Positions 17,189 to 24,905 of a stretch of DNA of 64,000 nucleotides are shown piece after piece. Under the pieces are notes generated by a model that saw only the letters and a list, made by a program, of their open reading frames with translations, made no database searches and was not told the DNA's origin. Source of the DNA: Streptomyces sp. NBC_00193 (GTDB lineage Bacteria > Actinomycetota > Actinomycetes > Streptomycetales > Streptomycetaceae). A program made the position numbers and the translations under genes. Position 1 is the first letter of the stretch. Every line of letters starts with the position of its first letter. Location of the stretch: positions 124,001-188,000 of the forward strand of contig NZ_JAPEMM010000001.1 in assembly GCF_026342735.1 (NCBI RefSeq). The letters run 5' to 3'.

Positions 17189-17714
17189 GGGTCGACCGAC
17201 TCCACTCACGCCGCGCGCACGGTTCGCTTCTGCACCTCCCTCACAAACCACCCATTTGGGGCTCTGGGGGGTCCCTGGGGGGAAGTGATGCGTGTGATCT
17301 CCTCGCCCTCCCCCTGACAAGTCCCTGACCAGCGGTTTTGGCATCCAAACGAGCGCTGGGGAGAATCCGGGGAGAAACGACCGGGCTCGCGGTCTGTCAG
17401 CCGCACGTCGGAGCAACGCGGGTTACCCCTTGGCGGCGTCTGCGGAACCGGACGGCGTCGGACCACATCACGGACAGTGAGATCGGCAAAGGACGAAGCG
17501 GGGGCTCCGCGCAAAGGAGGGCGACGGACGGGCCTGGGGTTCGACAACCCCGGGATACGCAGCAACCTCTCCGGAGGCGCGGGCTCATTCGTGAGCATGG
17601 ACAGCGAGCCGCCCCCAAAGCGCTCCCGACCTGCCCGGACACGCCCCTTCCGCAACGCACTTCAGGGCTGGGCCCCGATGTCGGGCCCCAGGCGTCGTGT
17701 GTCCCGCTCTGGGC
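17189..17714. other. Non-genic stretch right of corA copy 2
   Basis: No gene can be supported. It holds the right-arm iterons at 17,356-17,377 and G-rich runs (17,262-17,283). Confidence 0.45.
17356..17377 (+). repeat. Two tandem 11-bp iterons, right arm of second att-like site
   Basis: CTGGGGAGAAT (17,356-17,366) and CCGGGGAGAAA (17,367-17,377), in direct contact, 167 bp after the corA stop. Confidence 0.65.
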
Positions 17715-17925
17715 GGATGGCCGGTCAGGAACGGCGCCACGAGGCCCGACAGGGTGCCGATACCGGCGACAATCCCGAAGACGGCGCCGCGCTGGGAAGG
17801 GAGGACGACCTCGGCGGTCGTCATGTAGTGGAGGGGGATGGCGATCGCGGTGCCGCCGAAGGCCAGCGCGATCAACACGAGCCGTGGACCGGACGCGTCG
17901 ACGAACGGGAACGCCTCCATCGCGC
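17715..17925 (-). pseudogene. MFS transporter fragment
   Basis: On the complement, about 60 codons read like the penultimate two membrane segments of a major facilitator: ALAFGGTAIAIPLHYMT, then AEVVLPSQRGAVFGIVAG and LSGLVAPFLTGH. Both the preceding ten segments and the C-terminus are missing, and the sequence turns non-coding on each side. It is debris from a deletion. Confidence 0.6.
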
Positions 17926-17953
17926 ACCCCGCAGAACGGAGCACGCCCCATGA

Positions 17954-18245
17954 ACAGTAACCGCCACCCCACCCCCGCGGAACAGCACCTCGCGCATCCA
18001 CCGTGCCCGCCGGTGGATCTCCCGTCGACGCAGCGCCGTACTCTCCAGCGCCCTGGGAGGCGCCGCGTACGGCATCGGCGCCTGCATCGTCGGCGCCTGC
18101 TTCTACCGGCTCCAGCAGCACACCGGCAGCATCGGCCACGGAGCGGGCCTGCGGACGCGCGTGGTCGGAAACGAGCTTGCCGCACGCCTGACCGAGACCG
18201 CGATCGGCCCGAACGACTGCTATCCGGCCGGCTGCAATGCCCAGT
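17954..18245 (+). pseudogene. Short coding-like stretch without a start codon
   Basis: Frame 17,954-18,245 has credible codon use and encodes an Arg-rich start, one hydrophobic helix (LGGAAYGIGACIVGACFY) and a polar tail with the CYPAGC pair at its end. It follows a TGA directly and has no ATG or GTG near its beginning, so it is either the end of a truncated membrane-anchored protein or starts in another frame through a frameshift (an ATG at 17,950 is in a different frame). The family is unknown. Confidence 0.35.
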
Positions 18246-18741
18246 AGTGCGGTTCGATGGGGGCCTGCCTCACCACGATTCGGCCGGTGACGCCGGGATC
18301 GTCCACGACCTTTCCGTACGAGGGTGAGAAGTCGCCGGGTGTGTGCTCGATGTCGGCCCACACCACGCTGCCGGGCCCGTCGGATCCGTAGGAGACGGTC
18401 CACTCGGCGTACCTGTCACCGCAGTTGGTGACCGACACGCTGTGGTACGACGTCACCTTCATGCAGGTGCGCGGGTCCGAGCCCGACGGGGAGACTTCCA
18501 TCATTCCGTCGGAGCGTCGCAGCACCTGCCAGTTCGCCGAGGTGGACGCGGTCTCCGCACAGTCGCCCAGCGACACCACGCCGATACTCGCGTGTGACTT
18601 GGGCCAGACCAGACACTTGCCGTCCGTGAGAGCCGCGAACCGGTAGACCCCGTCGACGAGCGGGGCAGCGTGGGCGGGTTGCGCGAGGGCCGCGGTGGCC
18701 GCGAGCGCGGCGGCCGTGACGGCGATGACGCGTGAACGCAT
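18220..18741 (-). CDS. Small secreted protein of unknown function
   Basis: A 173-residue protein. The first 26 residues are a clear signal peptide (MRSRVIAVTAAALAATAALA with an AHA/AP cleavage site). The mature part has two pairs of cysteines (GKCLVW/GDCAET and RTCMKV/TNCGDR) and repeating Trp-rich strands (SANWQVLRR, YAEWTVSYG, HYWALQPAG). This resembles the layout of small beta-trefoil or RICIN-like folds, though no QxW repeats are strict. It is the only intact-looking gene in a stretch of debris and overlaps the end of the coding-like fragment on the other strand by 26 bp. The role is unknown; extracellular binding is a guess. Confidence 0.65.
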   Translation of the reverse strand: MRSRVIAVTAAALAATAALAQPAHAAPLVDGVYRFAALTDGKCLVWPKSHASIGVVSLGDCAETASTSANWQVLRRSDGMMEVSPSGSDPRTCMKVTSYHSVSVTNCGDRYAEWTVSYGSDGPGSVVWADIEHTPGDFSPSYGKVVDDPGVTGRIVVRQAPIEPHYWALQPAG

Positions 18742-19229
18742 GGGGTGAGACTCCTCGAACAGCCGTGGTCGATCCGATCACACGGCACAGACGCGGTGGA
18801 AAGCAGCCGCCGCCGGAGACGGCGGCGGCACTGATCCTGGAACACCGGTTCCGCCGGCGGGGGCTTGCGGCGGCGGCTGCCACTCGTCTGGCCGAACCGT
18901 GTCATCCGATGGCATGGCGGTTCGGGATGCGGCCTCGCCGCCGAGAACTCCGTGATCACTAGCAGGGGGATAGATGCCGCCCTGTATGCGTCAGGCCGTC
19001 AGGCCCGCCACGTTCAGGGTGTGGGCCATCAGGGGATCGCAGGAGCGGGGTCCAGGGTGTGGCCGTCCAGGGGAACCATCACCTTCATTGTCTCCTCCGC
19101 CGCGCCGATGAACAGCGCCGGGCGCAGTGCGGTGGTATCCCTGCGGCCGCGCGCGGCGTTGTGGACGGCATGAGGCTGGCGGATCGGGCGGCGCCCGGCG
19201 TCGAAGAGCCGGCCGATCAGGTGGTGGAG
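18742..19229. other. Non-genic stretch
   Basis: No gene recognised. The bases from about 19,030 may be the eroded end of the Rhs fragment that follows on the complement, but no motif remains. Confidence 0.4.
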
Positions 19230-19410
19230 GCGGCAGTCTCCATCACCGTGGACAGGGTCGGTGGACAGGAGGCATCTGGTCGTGGGGTTGTAGAAGCGGG
19301 CGCCCATGGGGACGAGGCCGGTGAGGGCTTTGGAGTGTTGTCTGGCACCGAGCCAGCCCGGCTCGGCCGGCCCTCTACCAGACGTACCTGTTGACCTTCG
19401 ACCTTGACCA
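19230..19410 (-). pseudogene. Rhs repeat-associated core fragment
   Basis: On the complement the translation runs WLGARQHSKALTGLVPMGAR, then FYNPTTRCLLSTDPVHGD. This matches the hallmark of the Rhs/YD-repeat core (GxKxR, L-MGxRxYNPxxGRFLSxDP). Only about 50 residues remain; the barrel repeats and the toxin tip are gone. It lies 80 bp downstream of a toxin/immunity pair, so these pieces probably come from one polymorphic-toxin locus. Confidence 0.65.
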
Positions 19411-19488
19411 AACACATAGGGGCACCCCCGCTGGGAGCTCGTACGGGTGAACCGGGCCTTCAACTCCGCCCGGCCGAGCCCTGAAGCC

Positions 19489-19938
19489 CTACGGTGTGGC
19501 CTCGACTGACAGGGCGGATACGCAAGGAGACGTACTGCATATGGAAAACAGCGCGTCTTCTCCGAATCGTTCCAGGATCATTCTCGCGTGCGAGGTCAGC
19601 TCGGCCTCTCGCGCATCGAAATCCGGAATATCCTGTGTTTGGAACCATTCGCCTTGGAGAGTGACCAGGATTTGTTCGGCGCCCCTCCTGGACACACGGA
19701 AGGCGGTGCTGAAGTCCCTTGGCGTGACAGCACTGAACGGGCTGTCCGGGCCGGTGCCGTAGTCGCCCCCTCCCGGTGCCGCGGCAACCTTTGACCAGCC
19801 ACGCGGACCGTCCGTCCGCAGCTGCATGACGTCGAGGGCGTCCAGGCGCCAGTCATCGCGCCGCCGCGCCCCCACGGCCGCGAACATGCCCTCTCCGAAA
19901 AGGGCCCGCAGGGAACGGCTCCACGAGGTGGCGTCCAT
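19489..19938 (-). CDS. Putative immunity protein for the adjacent RNase A-like toxin
   Basis: A 149-residue soluble protein whose ATG (19,938) lies 19 bp after the end of the toxin reading frame on the same strand. A longer in-frame start would overlap the toxin. It has a WSRSLRALFGEG start, a central region DDWRLDALDVMQLRTDG and a charged helical C-terminal half. It is uncharged overall, lacks signals for export and is not recognisable as a known enzyme. In CdiA/Rhs-type systems the gene right after the toxin tip encodes its specific inhibitor, and that position is the main evidence. Unlike the toxin it is intact, as expected if orphan immunity is still useful. Confidence 0.5.
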   Translation of the reverse strand: MDATSWSRSLRALFGEGMFAAVGARRRDDWRLDALDVMQLRTDGPRGWSKVAAAPGGGDYGTGPDSPFSAVTPRDFSTAFRVSRRGAEQILVTLQGEWFQTQDIPDFDAREAELTSHARMILERFGEDALFSICSTSPCVSALSVEATP

Positions 19939-19957
19939 CTGAGCCACGGGCCTTACC

Positions 19958-20672
19958 TCAGTTCTCCAAGTGCGCACTACGGGTGTTGGGTCTCAGAACG
20001 ACCCACACATTGGTGACGTCACGCGCGGCGGTGTCGCCCCGGTCCCACGACCTTCCCACGACGTCGTTCGTCGTCAGGAGGAGCGAGCGTGACGAGTTGG
20101 GTCCGGGGTTACCCGCGAGCCAATTATCGATCTTCCTCTGATTGTCCGGTTCATCCAGAGCCGCCTGAGTATACCGCTGCGCGTCTGCAAGGCTCCCGAA
20201 CGCAGAAAGCGGCCTCGGGCCGGATGCCGGAAGGCCTCACGATCTGCTGATCCCTCAGCCTTTGTTCCAGTTCCTCATCCGTCTTGCCCACATGCTTGTC
20301 CACCACATGGGACCCGAGAATGCCCTCCTGGTTCGCGAGGTCGATCGGGTATTTGTGATTGCTTTCGTCGTCCCCGGCCACCGTGTAGAGCGGATCGTTC
20401 TCGAAATCGGTCAGAGCTCGGGCACCGAAGGACTCCGCCCGCGCCGACTCGGCCCGGAACGCGGGAGCACGGAGATATGCCTCATCCAGGGCTTCGTGCA
20501 GTTTGTTGAGCCCCGCAACCTGTCGGTGCACGCGGTTGTTGTACGCCTCGACCGCCGCGTTCATCGCCTCCTCGTCCACCTCAGGGGAGAAGCCGGCCGC
20601 GAAACCCCTCCCCATCTTGAGGAGTCCCTTGCTGAAGCTCCTGACGTCGCAGGTCTTGACCATCACGTCCAT
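19958..20672 (-). pseudogene. RNase A-like (CdiA-type) polymorphic toxin, truncated and frameshifted
   Basis: The first part (from about 20,672) encodes FSKGLLKMGRGFAAGFSP, ARALTDFENDPLYTV, and the diagnostic DLANQEGILGSHVVDKHVGK with the catalytic His of the bacterial RNase A-like domain. After RLRDQQIVR (about 20,235) the frame breaks. The coding sequence continues one frame over as SAFGSLADAQRYTQAALD, then a strand containing TNVWVVLRPN, and stops at 19,958. The N-terminal secretion part is missing, cut where a SUKH-like fragment begins on the other strand. The intact family kills neighbours by degrading RNA after delivery. Here a frameshift and truncation make it inactive. Confidence 0.72.
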
Positions 20673-20687
20673 GACGGGGTGGCTGCC

Positions 20688-21116
20688 GGCCTGACCTGGC
20701 TGCGCGGAGTCGTGTTTCCACTCGTAGCCCTCACGACTCTGGCCCCAAGCGAACTGGACGGCAACGACTTCCGCGTGTTCGGGCTGGACGGTACGGGTGG
20801 GTACGCCGCGGTCTGGCTCATCCGCCCGAGCCGACCATTGGCCGAGCAGCCCGTGGTCTTCCTCGGCTCCGAGGGCGAGACCGGTGTCGTAGCCCGCGAT
20901 CTGCGCGACTTCCTGTGGCTGCTGGCCGACGGCTTCGGCCCCTGGGAAGCCGCCACCTCGTACGAACCCGACTGGCAGGCGCACCCCAACCCGGAGTTGG
21001 CTGCCATCGCCGAAGGCTTCGCACCGCACCAGCGCCGGTCGGCGGCAGCCGTGATCGAGCTGGCGGCCCGGGAGTTCCCCGACTTCGACGACACCATCAT
21101 GGAGCTCTGCCGCTGA
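20688..21116 (+). pseudogene. C-terminal part of a SUKH/SMI1-like protein
   Basis: From about 20,688 the plus strand encodes LDGNDFRVFGLDGTGGYAA, then VVFLGSEGETGVVARDLRDF, and a PDFDDTIMELCR end. This is the second half of a small cytoplasmic protein common in Streptomyces that resembles SUKH-superfamily immunity proteins. The first half is missing and no plausible start precedes it: the frame runs back through toxin sequence on the complementary strand. The breakpoint at about 20,680-20,690 is shared with the toxin truncation, which marks a deletion or rearrangement joining two immunity/toxin loci. Confidence 0.55.
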
Positions 21117-21149
21117 ACCCGGCGCCGTAACCTGCATTCCCAGCCGGGA

Positions 21150-21700
21150 TCAGGGGAATGGCGGAACGCTCAAGCCACCGCGCCCTTCTGCCGCGTTCGA
21201 GCATCGCTGGAGCCTCTGGCCATGAAACGGCCCTGGGAGTGTCCCGGCCGGACGCAGAAGCTCGAATCCACGAGGCACGGCCCCGATGCTGCCGCGAGAG
21301 GAGAGCAAGCCCTCAGGTACGTGCTCGGGCGCCGTGCCGAGCAGTGCGTCGATGGCTGCGCGTCCCCTGCCGTCGGCCTCCGGTATGGAGTGGTCGTAGT
21401 GGTCGAGGGTGATGGTCGGGCTTGAGTGACCGAGTCACCGGGCGAGCGTGACGATGGACTCGCCCGCTGCGAGGAGGACTGCGGCGTGCGTGTGCCGGAG
21501 CATGTGGAAACCGTCCTTGCGCGAAGCCTTCCATAGCGCGCCCTTCCCCCCACGGGAATGACTCCGGCCGCGGCGAGGGCCGGCTTCCAGGCCTCGTCAC
21601 CGCCGGATGGTCGAGGAAGTACGCGGCCAGTTCCGTGGCCACCGAACGGGGCATGTCGACGGTGCGCGTACCTCCCTCTCCGCGTCGTCCACCGCGACCA
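21150..21700 (-). pseudogene. Tyrosine integrase remnant with internal stop and frameshifts
   Basis: On the complement the catalytic end of a phage-type tyrosine recombinase is clear: FHMLRHTHAAVLLAAGES (box with His-x-x-Arg-His), then IVTLAR, an in-frame TGA (21,435-21,437) where the family has Trp, LGHSSPTITLDHYDHS with the Tyr nucleophile, and the usual ALLG tail. Upstream pieces (VDMPRSVATELAAYFLDHP) match the preceding strand region but in another frame. It must be non-functional. It may be the lost integrase of one of the elements that used the corA attachment site, although other elements cannot be excluded. Confidence 0.75.
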
Positions 21701-22121
21701 GTACGTAGGGTCCCCCGCTACCCATGTCCCGTCACCTGCAAAAGCGTTGCTGGCGGCTGGCCGATCGGTGCGGATTCGAGCCCGTCGTGCGTACCGGATC
21801 TTTGGGGCGCGATCCTGTCGTCGAGGTCGGCGAGCACCAGAGTCAGACGCGTGGGCCCCGAAGGCCTTCAGTGGCCACGAGGTCTACGCGACCAGCCTGT
21901 GTCCCTGGAGGCCACGACGCGGATCGGGGTGGCGCAGTGCACGTATCGCTCCTTTGTGGTGAACCAGGTCGGCATCTGAGCCCCGACCCAGTTGGGCATG
22001 TCCTTGAGGTAGGCATCGCGGGGCGCAGTTGGGCGTCCCGGCGGATGGCAGCCGATCCGTGGCGCCGGTGTCGACACCGCAGGTCCTGCTCGCCTCTCGA
22101 CAGACAACCCGGTCCGCTGGG

Positions 22122-22135
22122 AGACCACTTGGTCT
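22122..22135. promoter_or_regulatory. TetR-type palindrome, copy 1
   Basis: AGACCACTTGGTCT: a 6-bp perfect inverted repeat with a 2-bp centre, sharing its arms with the site at 22,322. The form is that of TetR-family operators. Confidence 0.45.
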
Positions 22136-22321
22136 GTTTGCTTCATCTGCCTCCAGTTGAGGTGAATGCCCCCGCTCAAGGCTTTCGATGGAGCCCGCAT
22201 CCCGCTCTCCACCCGCCTTGACCCGACTCGAGTGTCGGCCTGGACAGCCGATGCCGCCAAGGAGACTCAACCCCTTACGGGAGTGATGTCCCCTTTATCT
22301 GGATGCCTATCAGGCTCACAG

Positions 22322-22337
22322 CAGACCAGTTGGTCTG
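22322..22337. promoter_or_regulatory. TetR-type palindrome, copy 2
   Basis: CAGACCAGTTGGTCTG: a 7-bp perfect inverted repeat with a 2-bp centre, 200 bp right of copy 1 and 164 bp before the small gene at 22,486. Confidence 0.5.
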
Positions 22338-22485
22338 TTCAGCTGGCGCTAATTTTGGGACGCTGGTTGCGCATGCGTCAAGCGGAATCGACCCACGGAT
22401 GCGCGGCGGGGGGCCAGTTGCCCACCTGTGCGACCAAATGAGAGGGCCCCGGAAGCGCGCGGCCGACCCGCTCGGAGGAAGCGTC

Positions 22486-22650
22486 ATGAGGAAGCCTCGA
22501 CGAGCCGTAAACGGCATGATTCCGGCAAACGTGACACAAGATGCCATCCGTGAGCGGATCGAGGCTTACGCGATCTGCTCAGGCTGTGAGAGTCTCGCTT
22601 TCGGCTTGGGGATCACGCGTGAGCTCGTCCACGGCGGAACCGTTCTCTGA
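22486..22650 (+). CDS. Small hypothetical protein (54 residues)
   Basis: An ATG with a good GGAGGAA ribosome-binding site 6 bp upstream opens a 54-codon frame ending at 22,650. The product has a basic N-terminus (MRKPRRAVNG) and a helical C-terminal half with a single CSGC pair. I do not recognise it. It lies 85 bp upstream of the receptor gene on the same strand and downstream of two TetR-type palindromes, so it may be part of a leader transcript controlled by such a regulator. The short length leaves doubt that it is real. Confidence 0.4.
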   Translation: MRKPRRAVNGMIPANVTQDAIRERIEAYAICSGCESLAFGLGITRELVHGGTVL

Positions 22651-22687
22651 CGGGTGCGGGGCGAGTATCACGCGGGTAGGAAATCGC

Positions 22688-22701
22688 CGGATATTCATCC
22701 G
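22688..22701. promoter_or_regulatory. Short inverted repeat before the receptor gene
   Basis: CGGAT-ATTC-ATCCG, 34 bp upstream of the GTG start. A possible autoregulatory site; it does not match the usual autoregulatory-element consensus closely. Confidence 0.25.
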
Positions 22702-22734
22702 AGTACCCAAGTGACGACGGAAGGGGTTGGAAAA

Positions 22735-23403
22735 GTGCCCGAGGCACACAAGCTGTCCAGGGCGCAGTCGGACCGCGCCAAGTGGACATACGGAAAGATC
22801 CTTGACGCGGCCGGCCTTGTATTCGAGCGGAATGGATACGAGGGGGCGTCGGTCAATGAGATCATCCGAGTTGCAGCCGTAACCAAGGGTGCCTTCTATT
22901 TTCACTTCCGGTCGAAGAAGGACCTCGCGGTGGCGATCCTGGAATCGACTCTTCAGGTCGACGGGCTCATCCCGCAGGAGATCAAGCTTCAAGAGGTGGT
23001 CGACGCCGGATTGATCCTGAGTCACAGGATCTCTCGGGACCCGAAAATCATGGCTGCATTGCGCCTGTCGCTGACCCATGAGGCGCGAGACGTGTACGGA
23101 ACCCCCTGGCCTGAATGGATCAAATTCAACACCGCCCAGCTGAACGAAGCCCAACGACGGGGTGAGATCGGCTGCGATGTGAAGACTGCCGACCAGGCGC
23201 ACCAGATCTCCGGTACGTGGTCAGGCCTCGTTCTGACAGGTCACTCCATCTACGGGAACCTCGACGGTCTCGAAGAACGGATTGCGACGATGTACGAGAA
23301 CCTCATGATCGTCATCGCGCATCCGCGGATATTCAAGCAAATCGACTACTCGCCCACTCGAGGCCGGGACCTCTATCAGGCCTTCCTCGACCAGCGGCCC
23401 TGA
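22735..23403 (+). CDS. Gamma-butyrolactone/butenolide receptor-like TetR regulator
   Basis: A 222-residue TetR protein of the ArpA/ScbR/AvaR branch. The HTH is diagnostic: TYGKILDAAGLVFERNGYEG, ASVNEIIRVAAVTKGAFYFH, FRSKKDLAVAIL (about 16-68). The C-terminal ligand pocket contains the conserved Trp of PWPEWIKF and a second in GTWSGL. The GTG at 22,735 follows GAAGGGG by 8 bp and gives the normal family length; a longer frame from 22,654 adds unrelated sequence. These receptors repress antibiotic and autoregulator genes until a diffusible lactone is bound. The immediate neighbours, a P450 and a crotonase, fit autoregulator synthesis, as with AvaR1 beside cyp17. Confidence 0.9.
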   Translation: MPEAHKLSRAQSDRAKWTYGKILDAAGLVFERNGYEGASVNEIIRVAAVTKGAFYFHFRSKKDLAVAILESTLQVDGLIPQEIKLQEVVDAGLILSHRISRDPKIMAALRLSLTHEARDVYGTPWPEWIKFNTAQLNEAQRRGEIGCDVKTADQAHQISGTWSGLVLTGHSIYGNLDGLEERIATMYENLMIVIAHPRIFKQIDYSPTRGRDLYQAFLDQRP

Positions 23404-23612
23404 GGGCCTGAGGAGCTGAGGGGCTTTCGTTAACGCGCGTGAACCCGGGGCGTTTTGCGCCGTCTGTTCACAAAAGCGGTGATCCTTCGGACGCTCAAAT
23501 GCGCGGTGCGGCACAGATCGGTGTGGGGAAACTCTCCTTTTTGCGTGGACGTTCAACGGTGAGGGTAGGCAGCGCTGGCCATCACTGTTCGATCTTGCAA
23601 GAAAGAGTTGTC

Positions 23613-24860
23613 TTGAACACTTCCACGGCCACTGTCGGCGTCGACCGGCGGGCGTTGACGGCTATTTTTTCTCGGCTGAGAACAGAGGCGGGACAGTCGG
23701 ATCCATTGCCGATCTATCGGCAACTCGCGAACATGGGAGAGCCCATCCCGGCGCCATGGGGCGGATACATTGTCACGTCCTACGAACTATGCGACCAGAT
23801 CCTTCGCGACAAGGCTTGGAGCGTTCCCGACGCCGACTGGCGGACAAGCCACTCGGCTCGATGGAATTCACCCGCCTCGCAGCAGATGGCCGCGTCCCTT
23901 CCGATGCTCAACCCGCCCCAGCACACGAGGGAACGGCGGTCTTTGGGGAGCCTCTTCCCGCACAGCTCACTCGCAGTCCTTCGTCCGTCCGTGGAGCGGG
24001 CCGTCGACCGGCTGCTCACCGACTTCACGGACCAACTGCGCCACGGGCCCGCCGATTTCCACACGCTCGTCAGCGAAGAACTGCCCATCATCACCATCGG
24101 CGAGTGGATGGGGATACCCGCCGCCGACTACGGACTCCTGCGCTCCCTGACGCATGACCAGGTTTTCGCGCAGGAGCTCTTCCCCACACCGAGCCAGCTG
24201 GCCCTCTCCGATAGCGCCACGAGAGAACTGCGAGCCTACTTCGCCGAGTTGATCCGTGCACGCCGTAAGAATCCGGGGAACGACCCGGTTTCGGCGTGGC
24301 TTCGGGCCTGGGATGCGCTCGAACCCGACCGGGACCGCGCCGACAAAGCCGTTCACGCTCTCGCGCTCTTCATGATTCTCGCGGCACTGGAGACGACCTC
24401 GCATGTCCTGTCCACGTCGGTGCGCCTGCTCCTCGAACACCCCGAGCATCTGGAGTCACTGCGCCGTGACCCCGAACTCATCCCGGACGCCGTCGATGAA
24501 GTACTGCGCTACGACGCCCCCATCCACATGATCAGCCGTGTGGCCTCGACCGAGACCCGGATCGGAGACACCCTGGTGCCGGCCGGCCAGATGGTGCAGC
24601 TCATGGTGGGGGCCGCCCATCACGATCCCGCGCGCTACCCCGACCCCCACCGTTTCAGCCTCCGCCGCGGAGCGTCCCACCTGGCCTTCGGAGCAGGAAT
24701 CCACTACTGCGCAGGCAACGCCCTGGCCCGGCTGGAAGCCGTCACCCTGCTGACCTCACTCCTCGGTCGCTCGATACGGCCGCGCCTGAGCGGGCCCACG
24801 CGATGGGCGCCCCGCGTAGCCTTCCGACGGATCACGTCCCTGCAACTCGCCCTGACCTGA
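23613..24860 (+). CDS. Cytochrome P450
   Basis: About 415 residues from the TTG at 23,613 (GAAAGAG 5 bp upstream); a longer GTG frame from 23,439 has no support. Landmarks: I-helix LAALETTSHVLS (about 258), ExxR as EVLR (about 295) and the heme-thiolate loop FGAGIHYCAGNALAR (about 358-372) with the Cys ligand. The acidic-alcohol pair is E-T, shifted to L-E-T-T from the common GxDT. It is a soluble class I enzyme needing ferredoxin. It begins about 210 bp after the receptor gene and shares strand with the crotonase. In avenolide-type butenolide pathways a P450 next to the receptor hydroxylates the fatty-acyl chain, and this gene may do the same. Confidence 0.88.
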   Translation: MNTSTATVGVDRRALTAIFSRLRTEAGQSDPLPIYRQLANMGEPIPAPWGGYIVTSYELCDQILRDKAWSVPDADWRTSHSARWNSPASQQMAASLPMLNPPQHTRERRSLGSLFPHSSLAVLRPSVERAVDRLLTDFTDQLRHGPADFHTLVSEELPIITIGEWMGIPAADYGLLRSLTHDQVFAQELFPTPSQLALSDSATRELRAYFAELIRARRKNPGNDPVSAWLRAWDALEPDRDRADKAVHALALFMILAALETTSHVLSTSVRLLLEHPEHLESLRRDPELIPDAVDEVLRYDAPIHMISRVASTETRIGDTLVPAGQMVQLMVGAAHHDPARYPDPHRFSLRRGASHLAFGAGIHYCAGNALARLEAVTLLTSLLGRSIRPRLSGPTRWAPRVAFRRITSLQLALT

Positions 24861-24905
24861 CCGCCTGACCTGACCGCCCACTCGAGAAACGAGACAAAGC
24901 CCCAC

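Larger units (their letters stand above)
21701..22485. other. Decayed stretch left of the receptor locus
   Basis: No intact gene. On the complement about 21,890-22,010 reads as coding (LKDMPNWVGAQMPTWFTTKE and following) but is broken on both sides; I do not recognise it. The stretch also holds two near-identical palindromes described separately. Confidence 0.4.

Noticed and set aside
22735..23403. Calling the TetR regulator a drug-efflux repressor
   Set aside because: The HTH sequence and late Trp residues fit the butyrolactone receptor branch, and no efflux gene is adjacent.
23439..23612. An N-terminal extension of the P450 from the GTG at 23,439
   Set aside because: The extra 58 residues have no P450 similarity, and the TTG at 23,613 has a ribosome-binding site and gives normal length.
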